DNA from: Streptomyces albofaciens JCM 4342
GTDB lineage: Bacteria > Actinomycetota > Actinomycetes > Streptomycetales > Streptomycetaceae
Assembly: GCF_008634025.1 (NCBI RefSeq)
Contig: NZ_PDCM01000002.1
Span: 868,001 to 932,000, forward strand
Length of the DNA stretch: 64,000 bases
Reading direction: 5' to 3'
This document shows, one piece after another, positions 16,453 through 24,898 of this stretch. Numbering within the stretch: the stretch's first letter is position 1; every line of letters starts with the position of its first letter. The notes under the pieces are model-generated. The model saw only the letters and a program-made list of their open reading frames with translations, did no database searches and was not told the DNA's origin. Made by a program: the position numbers and the translations under genes.

Positions 16453-16471
16453 TGAGGGTAGGCAAACCTAA
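16453..16471 (+). promoter_or_regulatory. Iron box for the ABC importer operon
   Basis: TGAGGGTAGGCAAACCTAA is a second match to the iron-box consensus, ending 27 bp before the ATG of the binding-protein gene. With the site at 16321-16339 it forms a divergent pair controlling synthesis/export on one side and uptake on the other. Confidence 0.85.
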
Positions 16472-16498
16472 GTGGACCACCGATCGGAGCGAGGCGGC

Positions 16499-18043
16499 AT
16501 GGACTTCAGCAGGCGGCAAGCGCTGTGCACCGGCGGGGGTTTGGGAGCGGCGGCGTTGCTCGCGGCGTGCGGGGGCGGTGCCGGTACGGCGCCCGCCGCC
16601 GGCGGCTCACCACGCCGGGGCGGCACCCTGCGCGTCGGCGCGCTCGGCCGCACGTCGGCGATCACCCGGGACCCGCACGGCACCCAGGGCAACGAGAGCG
16701 ACTACCTCGTCATCGCGCTCGTCCACGACACGCTGACCGCGCCCGGCGGCAAGGACAACAACACCGTCGCCCGCCTCGCCTCCGCCTTCACCCCCTCGAA
16801 GGACCTCAGGACCTGGCGCTTCACCCTCGCCGAGGGCGCCGCCTTCCACGACGGCACACCGGTCACCGCGGACGACGTCGTCTGGTCGCTGCGCCGGCTG
16901 CGCGGCACCCCCTCCGGAGCGGCCCGGCTGCCCGGCATCACGGCCGGTCACATCACCGCCGACGGCAAGCGCACCGTCGTCCTGGTCTCCGACTACGCCA
17001 ACGCCGAACTCCCCCTGCTCACCCGGCTGTCCACGTTCGTGCTCAAGAAGGACACCCCGGACAAGGAGATCCCCGGGGCGCCCGGCACCGGCCCCTTCAA
17101 GCTCGACTGGTACCGCGGCGGCAACGCCCGGCTGCTGCGCAACACGGACTGGTACGGCGGCGCGGTCCACCTCGACGCCATCGAGGTCACCATGTTCCAG
17201 AGCCCGCAGGCGATGGCGAACGCGATGCTGTCCGGCCAGATCGACGTGGCGTCCAACGCCGGCGCCGTCGCCGCCCGTACCGCCCGGGCCCGCCGGGACG
17301 TCCAGGTCGTCCGCCGCCCCGACGACATGGCCATGCCCATCGTGATGCGCACCTCCGGCGGCCCGTTCGCCGACGCCAGGGTGCGGGAGGCGATGAAGCT
17401 TCTGGTGGACCGCGAGGCGATGGTCCGGCAGGTGCTGTCCGGGTACGGGTCCGTCGCCAACGACATTCTCGGTACGGGCGATCCCGCCTACGCCGGTGAT
17501 CTCCCCCAGCGGCGGCGCGACCTGGCCAGGGCCCAACGGCTGCTGACCGACGCCGGGTTCGACTTCTCCCGTACGTACCAGCTGGTCACCACGGAGGACG
17601 TCGCCGGGCTCGCCGAGTCCGCCACCCTCTTCGCCTCCCAGGCCCGGGAGGCCGGCGTCAGGATCGAGGTCGTCAAGCAGGAGTCCGGCGCCTTCTACCA
17701 GAAGACCTGGCTCAAGGGCGACTTCTACACCAACTACTGGGGCACCAACGACTCCGTCGTCTTCTTCGCCTCCAAGACCCTGACCACCGGGGCCGGGCAG
17801 AACGAGACCGACTGGTCGGACCAGGAGTTCGACGCCGCGTACCGCAAGGTCCTGGCCACCGCCGACCGCACGGCCCGCACCGCGGCCCTGCGCGACCTCC
17901 AGCGCATCGAGCACGACCGGTCCGGCTACCTGCTGTGGGGCATGGCCGACGGCATCGACCTGGCCGCGCCGAAGGTCCGCGGACTGCCGAAGCTGCCCGG
18001 TTACGGACGTGTGCAGCTCGAAAACGTCTGGCTCGCCCCGTGA
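16499..18043 (+). CDS. Family-5 extracellular solute-binding lipoprotein (DppA/NikA/CntA-like)
   Basis: A 514-residue SBP_bac_5 protein. The N-terminus carries a twin-arginine SRRQAL and a lipobox LLAAC (Cys ~25), so it is probably a Tat-exported lipoprotein. Family signatures include RTWRFTLAEGAAFHDGTPVTADDVVWSL and GTGPFKLDWYRGGNARLLRN. ATG at 16499 with a GCGAGG site; a GTG at 16472 is unlikely because it abuts the iron box. This family imports peptides, nickel chelates and opine metallophores (CntA for staphylopine), so import of the metal-chelate made by the divergent operon is inferred. Confidence 0.9.
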   Translation: MDFSRRQALCTGGGLGAAALLAACGGGAGTAPAAGGSPRRGGTLRVGALGRTSAITRDPHGTQGNESDYLVIALVHDTLTAPGGKDNNTVARLASAFTPSKDLRTWRFTLAEGAAFHDGTPVTADDVVWSLRRLRGTPSGAARLPGITAGHITADGKRTVVLVSDYANAELPLLTRLSTFVLKKDTPDKEIPGAPGTGPFKLDWYRGGNARLLRNTDWYGGAVHLDAIEVTMFQSPQAMANAMLSGQIDVASNAGAVAARTARARRDVQVVRRPDDMAMPIVMRTSGGPFADARVREAMKLLVDREAMVRQVLSGYGSVANDILGTGDPAYAGDLPQRRRDLARAQRLLTDAGFDFSRTYQLVTTEDVAGLAESATLFASQAREAGVRIEVVKQESGAFYQKTWLKGDFYTNYWGTNDSVVFFASKTLTTGAGQNETDWSDQEFDAAYRKVLATADRTARTAALRDLQRIEHDRSGYLLWGMADGIDLAAPKVRGLPKLPGYGRVQLENVWLAP

Positions 18044-19044
18044 CGGGGAGCGGCGCCCTTGAGGACACCACCCGGTCCGTACCGGAACCGGCCGTGCGGC
18101 GGGCGGTTGGCCTCGCCGCGCGGCTGGCGGCCGTACTGGCCAAGCGCGTCGCACTGCTGGTCGTGCTGCTCGCGGTGGTATTCGCCGCGATCGAGCTGCT
18201 GCCGGGCGACGCGGCCTCCGCCACGTCGGAGCGGGGTGAGGGCGCCGCCGGAGTCGCCGCGCGCCGTCGTCTGCTCGGCCTGGACCGGCCGGTGTGGGAA
18301 CGCTTCCGGGACTGGCTCACCGCGCTGCCCACCGGCGACCTCGGCACCTCGGCGCGCGGCGAACGCGTCTCCGACCTGCTCTCCGCGCCGCTGCCCAACA
18401 CCCTCCTGCTGGGCTCCACCGCGTTCGTCCTGACCGTCCTCGCCGCGCTCGCCCTGGGCACCTGGGCCGCCGCCCGGCCGAAGGGCGTCGTGGACCGGGT
18501 GGTGGACCTGACCTCGACCGCCGCCTTCGCGCTGCCCGAATTCGTGGTCGCCGTCGGCCTGTTGCTGGTGCTGTCGCTGTGGACGGGCTGGCTGCCCGCC
18601 GCCACGGTCACCGGTGCCGACGGCACGCCCGCCGGGTGGCACATGCTGGTGATGCCGGTACTGGCCCTGACCGTTCCGCAGACCGGCTGGAACACCCGCA
18701 TCGTCCGCGGCGCCCTAGCCGACCAGGCCGCGACCCCGCACGTGGCGGCGGCCCGTCTGGACGGACTGCCCACCCGGCAGGTGCTGCTCCGGCACGCGCT
18801 GCCGGGCGCCTGGCCCGCCATCGCCACCGGTGTGGCCACCTCCACCGGCATGCTGCTCGGCGGCACCGTCGTCGTGGAGACCCTGTTCAACTACCCGGGG
18901 ATCGGCACGGTGCTGGCCGGAGCCGTCGCCGACCGGGACACCCCGGTCATCGCGGCCGTCGTCGCCTGCTCGGCCGCCCTGATCACCGTCGTCCTCCTGC
19001 TGGCCGACCTGATACGCGCCCGCACGCTCGGAGTCCGCGCATGA
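18040..19044 (+). CDS. ABC permease, DppB/NikB-type
   Basis: A 334-residue inner-membrane subunit. The GTG overlaps the binding-protein stop (GTGA). It has an N-terminal helix (~35-58), the characteristic extracytoplasmic domain (SARGERVSDLLSAPLPNTLLLG) and about five further helices. The cytoplasmic EAA-type loop is DGLPTRQVLLRHALPGAWPAI. It forms a heterodimer with the next gene's product. Confidence 0.88.
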   Translation: MTGSGALEDTTRSVPEPAVRRAVGLAARLAAVLAKRVALLVVLLAVVFAAIELLPGDAASATSERGEGAAGVAARRRLLGLDRPVWERFRDWLTALPTGDLGTSARGERVSDLLSAPLPNTLLLGSTAFVLTVLAALALGTWAAARPKGVVDRVVDLTSTAAFALPEFVVAVGLLLVLSLWTGWLPAATVTGADGTPAGWHMLVMPVLALTVPQTGWNTRIVRGALADQAATPHVAAARLDGLPTRQVLLRHALPGAWPAIATGVATSTGMLLGGTVVVETLFNYPGIGTVLAGAVADRDTPVIAAVVACSAALITVVLLLADLIRARTLGVRA

Positions 19045-19060
19045 CCTGGGGAGCCCGCAC

Positions 19061-19909
19061 ATGAGCACCACCGCGAAGGCCGCCCGGCCGCGCACCCGCC
19101 GCCCGCGGCCGCGTGCCCTCGTACCCGCCGTCCCCGCCCTCCTCCTGGTCCTGCTGGCGCTGACCGGTCCGCTGCTCGCCGCGCACCCGGTGGACCGGCC
19201 GGTCACCGCTCCGTACGGGGAGGCGGGGACGGGCGGCGCGCCGCTGGGCGGCGACCAGCTCGGCCGGGACGTGCTGAGCCGGCTGCTGCACGGCGGGAGC
19301 GCGCTGATCGGGAGCGCGCTCGCGGTGGCCGCCGTGGTCACGTTCCTGGCGACCCTGCTCGGCTGCTTCGCCGTGCTCGGTCCGCGGCTGGGGCGGCTGG
19401 TCGAGCGCGCGGCGGACACCGCGATCCTGCTGCCGTCGGTGCTGGGCATCATGCTCCTCGCGCTGGCCTGGCCCGGCGGCGGCCGGCTCGCGGTCAGCGC
19501 GGCCGCCGTCGTGCTGGGGACCCCGTACGCCGTACGGATCGTCGCCGGCGCGGCGGCCCCGCTCGCCGCCACCGGGTTCGTCGAGGCGGCCACCGCGAGC
19601 GGTGAGCGCCTGGCCCACCTGGCGCTGCGCGAGATCCTGCCCAACCTGCGCGCCACCGTGCTCGCGCTCTTCGGCCTGCGCTTCGTGGACGCGGTGTACG
19701 TCATCGCCATGGCCGGGTTCCTCCAGCTCGGCCCCCGCCCCCCGGAGGCCGACTGGGCACTGATGATCCGCGAGAACGGACCCGGCATCCTCCTCAACCC
19801 GTGGGCGGTCCTCGCGCCCGGCCTGGCCATCGGCCTGCTCGCGGTCGGCGTCAACCTCGCCGCCAACGCCCTGGCACCCGCCACCGTCCGCAGGGCCGCC
19901 CTGCGATGA
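19061..19909 (+). CDS. ABC permease, DppC/NikC-type
   Basis: A 282-residue permease with a basic N-terminus, a first helix at ~24-46, the family's GTDQLGRDVLSR-like segment (GGDQLGRDVLSRLLHGG) and the EAA-type loop ASGERLAHLALREILPNLRA. GGGGAG lies 7 nt before the ATG. The stop overlaps the ATPase start (ATGA). It partners the preceding permease. Confidence 0.88.
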   Translation: MSTTAKAARPRTRRPRPRALVPAVPALLLVLLALTGPLLAAHPVDRPVTAPYGEAGTGGAPLGGDQLGRDVLSRLLHGGSALIGSALAVAAVVTFLATLLGCFAVLGPRLGRLVERAADTAILLPSVLGIMLLALAWPGGGRLAVSAAAVVLGTPYAVRIVAGAAAPLAATGFVEAATASGERLAHLALREILPNLRATVLALFGLRFVDAVYVIAMAGFLQLGPRPPEADWALMIRENGPGILLNPWAVLAPGLAIGLLAVGVNLAANALAPATVRRAALR

Positions 19910-21423
19910 TCCCGGCCGCCCCGCGCCCGTCTCCGGAGGACAGCGAATTGGCCCCGACCGACTCCCCGCCGCCCGTGACGGTCACCGACCTCGAAATCGG
20001 CTGCGGCACCGGGCCCGTACTGCTGCGCCGCACCAGCCTCGGCCTGCGACGCGGCCGGATCACCGCCCTCACCGGGCCGTCCGGCTCCGGCAAGACGACG
20101 CTCCTGCACGCCCTCATCGGCGACCTCCCGTACGGCGCGCGCGTCGTCTCCGGCAGCGTCGAGGTGCTGGGCCGGGACGTGTTCTCGCTTCCGCCCGCCG
20201 CGCTGCGGAACCTGCGCCGCCGGCAGGTCGCCTACGTCGGCCAGGACCCGGGCTCCGCCCTCAACCCCCGGATGACGGCCCGGCGCCTGATCGCCGAACT
20301 GGCCGCCGACCGCTCGCCGGAGGCGATCGGACAGGTCATGGCCGACTGCCGGTTGCCGGGTGCCCTCGCCCACCACCGTCCGGGCGCCCTGTCCGGGGGC
20401 CAGCAGCGGCGGCTCGCGCTGGCCCGCGCGCTGGCCCGGCGTCCCGAGGTACTGCTGCTGGACGAGCCCACCGCGGGCCTGGACGCCGCCCTCCGCGACG
20501 AGATCACCGCCCTCCTGCGGCGGCTCGCCACCGAGCACGGCCTCGCCGTCGTGATGGCGAGCCATGATCCGTACGCCGTCGAGAGCTGCGCCGATACGGT
20601 GGTCACCCTCGCCACAGGGCCCGCCCCGTACGCGCCGCCCACCCCCGCACGCCCCGTCACGGGCCGCCGGTCTCCCGCCGCCCCACCGCCGGAGCCATCC
20701 GCAGCGGCTCCAGGCCTGCGCGCCGAGAACCTGCACGTCGCCTTCACCCACCGGGGCCACACCCATCAGGCCCTGGCGGGCGCCGGGTTCCACGCCCCCA
20801 CCGGCTCCGCCACCGGCATCACCGGCCCTTCCGGCTGCGGCAAGACCACCCTGCTGCGGACGCTCGCGGGCCTCCAGGTCCCGCAGTCCGGCACCCTCAC
20901 CTGGGACGGGCGGCCCCTGCCCGCGCCCGTACGCAAACGCGGCCGCGACATGCAGCGGCGCATCCAGTTCGTCCCGCAGAACCCGCTCGGCGCCCTCAAC
21001 CCGGCGCGCACCATCGGCGCCACCCTCGGCCGCCCCCTCCGGCTCCACCGCATCGTCGGCGCACAGGAGACGCCCGCCCGGGTCGGCAGCCTCCTCGAAG
21101 CCGTCGGGCTGCCCGGCGACTTCGCCCACCGCTACCCCCACGAACTCTCCGGCGGACAGCGCCAGCGCGCCTCCATCGCCCGCGCCCTGGCCACCGAACC
21201 GGACCTCCTGCTGTGCGACGAGATCACCTCCGCACTCGACCCGGCCACCGCCGCCGCGGTCCTGGACCTCCTCGCCCACCTGCGCGCCACGCGGCGGCTG
21301 ACCCTCGTCCTCGTCAGCCACGAAGTCGACCTGATCGCCGCGTACACGGACACCGTCCACGTGTTGCGCCACGGGCGCGTCGACCGGCCCGCGGCACCGC
21401 GCGAGGGCGCGGCGTCGGCCTAG
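19906..21423 (+). CDS. Double-headed ABC transporter ATPase (DppD-DppF fusion)
   Basis: A 505-residue protein with two complete nucleotide-binding domains. Domain 1 has Walker A GPSGSGKTT (~59), signature LSGGQQRRLA (~164) and Walker B VLLLDEPTAGLD. Domain 2 has Walker A GPSGCGKTT (~306), signature LSGGQRQRAS and Walker B LLLCDEITSALD. A Pro/Ala/Arg linker (~250-270) joins them. In most peptide/nickel systems these are separate subunits. It is the last gene of the iron-box importer operon and energises metal-chelate or peptide uptake. Confidence 0.92.
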   Translation: MIPAAPRPSPEDSELAPTDSPPPVTVTDLEIGCGTGPVLLRRTSLGLRRGRITALTGPSGSGKTTLLHALIGDLPYGARVVSGSVEVLGRDVFSLPPAALRNLRRRQVAYVGQDPGSALNPRMTARRLIAELAADRSPEAIGQVMADCRLPGALAHHRPGALSGGQQRRLALARALARRPEVLLLDEPTAGLDAALRDEITALLRRLATEHGLAVVMASHDPYAVESCADTVVTLATGPAPYAPPTPARPVTGRRSPAAPPPEPSAAAPGLRAENLHVAFTHRGHTHQALAGAGFHAPTGSATGITGPSGCGKTTLLRTLAGLQVPQSGTLTWDGRPLPAPVRKRGRDMQRRIQFVPQNPLGALNPARTIGATLGRPLRLHRIVGAQETPARVGSLLEAVGLPGDFAHRYPHELSGGQRQRASIARALATEPDLLLCDEITSALDPATAAAVLDLLAHLRATRRLTLVLVSHEVDLIAAYTDTVHVLRHGRVDRPAAPREGAASA

Positions 21424-21644
21424 CGGGACGGCGGGGCAGGGCAGCCCTGATCCGGTTACGGGCCGCTGCGCGTGTCCGGATCCGGTGGTGGCGGAGGGCT
21501 GTTCGGCCGGGCCGCAGGGCTGATCGGCCCCTGCCGGGCCCCCGGCGCGCGGCGGACGCTGATGGCATGGGAACCGCCGGTGCCCGGCGGCCCGCCCCGG
21601 ACGGCCGCAGGCGCCGGCGCGGCGGAGGAAGCGGAGGTGGAGCG

Positions 21645-22100
21645 GTGAGGACGATGACCGGACGGCTCGGTGCGCTGCCGGCGGAACACCGCGAGCGGCT
21701 GATGACACGGGCGCGGGAGGTCTCCTTCCCGGCCGGCGTGCGCATCTTCGAGGAGGACCGTAGGGCCGACCGCTTCTGGATCGTCCGGACCGGAGCGGTC
21801 CAGCTCGACATCCGGGTGCCCGGCCGCCGCGCCGCGGTGGTCGAGACCCTGCACCCGGGCGACCCGCTGGGCTGGTCCTGGCTCTTCCCGCCGTACACCT
21901 GGCAGCTGGGCGCGGAGACGCTGAGCCCCGTGCGGGCCTGGGAGTTCGACGCGCAGGAGGTCCGGGCCCTGTGCCAGGAGGACCCGGTGCTCGGCCACGC
22001 CCTCGTCCTGATGTACGCCGAGGTGATCGGCGACCGGCTGCGGTGCGCGCGCACCCGGCTGCTGGACCTGTACGGACCGTACGGCAGCGGGGTGCGCTGA
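21645..22100 (+). CDS. Cyclic-nucleotide-binding-domain protein without DNA-binding domain
   Basis: A 151-residue CNB (cAMP-receptor-like) beta-roll. Sequence features are RIFEEDRRADRFWIVRTGAVQLDI, TLHPGDPLGWSWLFPPYTW and FDAQEVRALCQEDPVLGHAL. No C-terminal helix-turn-helix follows. GGAGGTGGA precedes the GTG at 21645; an ATG at 21654 is an alternative. It is followed by a CBS-BON protein on the same strand, a combination seen among stress/dormancy-type genes in actinomycetes. The ligand is unknown. Confidence 0.8.
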   Translation: MRTMTGRLGALPAEHRERLMTRAREVSFPAGVRIFEEDRRADRFWIVRTGAVQLDIRVPGRRAAVVETLHPGDPLGWSWLFPPYTWQLGAETLSPVRAWEFDAQEVRALCQEDPVLGHALVLMYAEVIGDRLRCARTRLLDLYGPYGSGVR

Positions 22101-22239
22101 CCACCTGTGTCCGGGCCCCGGCCGGGCGCCCGGGGCCCGGGCACGGGTACCGACTGCCGTGCCCGGCAGGGACGGTGTGTGGTGCACGGGCCCGCGAGGC
22201 ACAACCCTGGGGGAAGAGCCCGCGCTGGAGGAGTCCGTG

Positions 22240-22914
22240 ATGCCCGAGCCCGAGACGCAAGGGAACAGCCCCCGCACCGTCGGCGACGTGATGACCCGCA
22301 CCGTGATCAGCATCGGCCGCGCCGCACCGTTCAAAGAGATCGTCCGCACGATGGAGCAGTGGAAGGTCAGCGCCCTGCCCGTGGTCGAGGGCGAGGGCCG
22401 GGTGGTCGGCGTGGTGTCCGAGGCGGACCTGCTGCCCAAGGAGGAGTTCCGCGACCACACCCCCTCGCGCATCGAGCAGCTGCGGGTCCTGGACGCCCTG
22501 ATCAAGTCCGGTGGTGTCACCGCCGACGAGCTGATGACCGCGCCCGCCGTCACCGTCCACGCGGACGCCACCCTGGCCCAGGCGGCGCGCACCATGGCCT
22601 GGTACCGCATCAAGCGGATGCCGGTGGTGGACGCCGTCGGCCGGCTCGAAGGCGTGGTCAGCCGCAGCGACCTGCTCAAGGTCTTCCTCCGGGAGGACGC
22701 GGAGATCGCCGAGGAGGTCCGCCGCACGGTCATCGGCCAGCTCTTCGCCCACCGTGAACACGATCTGACCGTGCGGGTCTTCGAGGGCATCGTCACGCTC
22801 TCCGGCACCCTGGCCGACACCGCGCTGATACCGGTGGCCGCGCGGCTGGCCCGCGCGGTCGAAGGGGTGGTCGAGGTCGACATCCAGCTGCGGGGCGGCT
22901 CCGGACGGTCGTGA
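22240..22914 (+). CDS. CBS-pair protein with C-terminal BON domain
   Basis: 224 residues: CBS1 (~14-70: TVGDVMTRTVISI, LPVVEGEGRVVGVVSEADLL), CBS2 (~95-150: ADELMTAPAVTV, MPVVDAVGRLEGVVSRSDLL) and a BON domain (~155-220: LTVRVFEGIVTLSGTLADTALIP). CBS pairs usually bind adenine nucleotides, and BON domains bind lipids or surfaces. Soluble; GGAGGAG precedes the ATG. It is probably a stress or energy-state sensor; no partner is visible. Confidence 0.88.
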   Translation: MPEPETQGNSPRTVGDVMTRTVISIGRAAPFKEIVRTMEQWKVSALPVVEGEGRVVGVVSEADLLPKEEFRDHTPSRIEQLRVLDALIKSGGVTADELMTAPAVTVHADATLAQAARTMAWYRIKRMPVVDAVGRLEGVVSRSDLLKVFLREDAEIAEEVRRTVIGQLFAHREHDLTVRVFEGIVTLSGTLADTALIPVAARLARAVEGVVEVDIQLRGGSGRS

Positions 22915-23148
22915 GGGGCGGGGCGGCACGGGCGCGGCGTGACGGACGTCCCGCCACCGGGCCACGCCCGTACCGCCCAGGACGCGTGGCCGCGCGCCCG
23001 GCAGACCCGTACAGCACGGGCAAGGACGACACGCCAGCCGCTTTTCAGACATCACGTGCTGTTCATCGGCACGACACCTTCATACGGCAACCGGTTGTTA
23101 GCTTACCGAGAAGTAGTAATCGCCTACATCCGTAGGGAGAAATACTTC

Positions 23149-24714
23149 ATGACCACTGAGGCCGACACCGCCGCCGTTGAGGTGAATTCCCCCACGACCG
23201 CATTCCGTACCTATGTCGAATCGATCCTCGACGTATTGTCCGCCGCGCCGGACCGCCCCGTCATCACCGCCGCGGACGGCCGGCAGACAACCGCCGGGGA
23301 ATTCCGCGACGACGTGTACCGGTTCGCACGCGAATTGCGCGGCTGGGACATCGGGCGCGGCAGCACCGTCTCCCTGCTCTCCGGCAACCGGCCGGAGGCG
23401 CTCGCCGCCCGGTACGCGGCCAACCTGCTCGGCGCCCGCGCCGTGTTCCTGTACCAGGGCATGGCCCCCGAGACGCTGGCGCACATCGCCCGGAGCGTGG
23501 ACACCGCGCTGCTGCTGGTGGACCCGGAGCTGCCGGACGCGACCGAAGGCCTGCAGGCCCACGCGCGGCCCCCGTACGTCCTCTCCCTCGGCCCCGGTCC
23601 GCACGGCCAGGACCTGCGGGCGCGCGCCGCTCGGCACGCTCCCCGCCCCGTACGGAGCGCGGCCCGCCCCGAGGACGACTGGTGCATCCGCCACACCGGC
23701 GGCACCACCGGCGTCCCCAAGGGCGTCCGGATGCCGCACGGCCCCTACGAGGCCATGCTCGCCTTCGGCTCCACCGGCGCCGGCGAGCCGCCCCGCTTCC
23801 TGGCCTGCACCACCCTCGCCCACGTGGCCGGCAACATCGCCGACGCCACGTTGCTGGCCGGCGGCTCCGTGGTCCTCCAGGACTCCTTCGACCCCGGCCG
23901 GGTGCTCGCCACGGTCGAGCGCGAGCGGATCACCCACCTGTGGCTGCTGCCCCCGCTGATCTACCGCCTGCTCGACCACCCCGCCCTGGCCGGCACCGAC
24001 CTGTCCAGCATCCGGCGGATCTCCTACGGCGGCTGCGCCGCGTCGCCGACACGGCTGCGGCAGGCGCACGAGACCTTCGGCGCCGTCCTGTTCGGCGGCT
24101 ACGGCCAGTCCGAGGCGGGCCATGTCACCGTCGTCGGCCCCGACGAGCACGCGAAGATGCCCGAGGACGGGCAGGCCACGGTCGGCCGTGTGATCCCCGG
24201 CGTCGAGGTCGCGATCCACGACGAGCGCGGCGCCCGGGTGCCCGCCGGTACGGTGGGCGAGATCCGGGTGCGCTCCGGCCAGGCCATGACCGGCTACTGG
24301 AAGCAGCCCGAACTGACCGCGCAGGTGCTGCGCGACGGATGGGTGCACACCGGGGACCTCGGCTACCTCGACCACGAGGGCCGCCTCTACATCGTCGACC
24401 GGCTCAAGGACATGATCATCGTGGTGGGCGGCCACGTCTACACCGGCGAGCTGGAGGACCTGCTGCTCACCCACCCGGACATCGCCCACTGCGCGGCGTT
24501 CGGCGTGCGCGGCCCGGACGCCGGCGAGGAGGTGCACGTCGCGGTCGTCCCCGTACCGGAACGCCCGCTCGGCCTGGAACAGGTGCGGGAGTTCGTCACC
24601 CGGCACAAGGGCACGATGTACGCGCCCGCCCGGCTGCACCTGGTCACGGAGATCCCGCTGACTCCGGTGGGCAAGCCCGACAAGAAGCGGATCCAGGCGA
24701 TGCTGGGCGGTTGA
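23149..24714 (+). CDS. Acyl-CoA/acyl-AMP ligase
   Basis: A 521-residue class I adenylate-forming enzyme. The P-loop is RHTGGTTGVPKGVRMP (~182-197), A5 is GGYGQSEAGH, A7/A8 are WVHTGDLGYLDHEGRLYIVDRLKDMI, the VVGGHVYTGELEDLL segment follows, and the C-terminal Lys is in TPVGKPDKKRIQ. AGGGAGA lies 9 nt before the ATG. The upstream region and first ~25 codons are relatively AT-rich compared with the rest. It resembles fatty or carboxylic-acid CoA ligases. Whether it feeds the A-T-reductase at 31.5 kb, the lone carrier at 34.9 kb or another pathway is unknown. Confidence 0.87.
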   Translation: MTTEADTAAVEVNSPTTAFRTYVESILDVLSAAPDRPVITAADGRQTTAGEFRDDVYRFARELRGWDIGRGSTVSLLSGNRPEALAARYAANLLGARAVFLYQGMAPETLAHIARSVDTALLLVDPELPDATEGLQAHARPPYVLSLGPGPHGQDLRARAARHAPRPVRSAARPEDDWCIRHTGGTTGVPKGVRMPHGPYEAMLAFGSTGAGEPPRFLACTTLAHVAGNIADATLLAGGSVVLQDSFDPGRVLATVERERITHLWLLPPLIYRLLDHPALAGTDLSSIRRISYGGCAASPTRLRQAHETFGAVLFGGYGQSEAGHVTVVGPDEHAKMPEDGQATVGRVIPGVEVAIHDERGARVPAGTVGEIRVRSGQAMTGYWKQPELTAQVLRDGWVHTGDLGYLDHEGRLYIVDRLKDMIIVVGGHVYTGELEDLLLTHPDIAHCAAFGVRGPDAGEEVHVAVVPVPERPLGLEQVREFVTRHKGTMYAPARLHLVTEIPLTPVGKPDKKRIQAMLGG

Positions 24715-24898
24715 GGGAGTGCGCCGGAAACGGCCGCCGACCGGTCCCCGGCTCCGAAGGCGGTGCGGCACTCCCCCGTCCTCATCACGCCACTCGGTGG
24801 CCGCCCGACCCCTTGTGCCGTGCCGCGCGAACGTCTCCTATGGCAGCAGGCCCGAAAACCCGTCCTGCTGGCCGTCGCCGGTCGAGAGAGGCTGTCGT

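Noticed and set aside
16499..21423. Annotating the importer as a plain oligopeptide transporter
   Set aside because: Sequence family alone would allow it, but iron-box control and divergence from chelator genes make a metal-chelate importer more likely.
18715..23055. Very long (1446-codon) minus-strand open frame
   Set aside because: It covers two permease genes, an ATPase and CNB/CBS proteins with clear motifs on the plus strand; its composition is typical of a GC-skew shadow.
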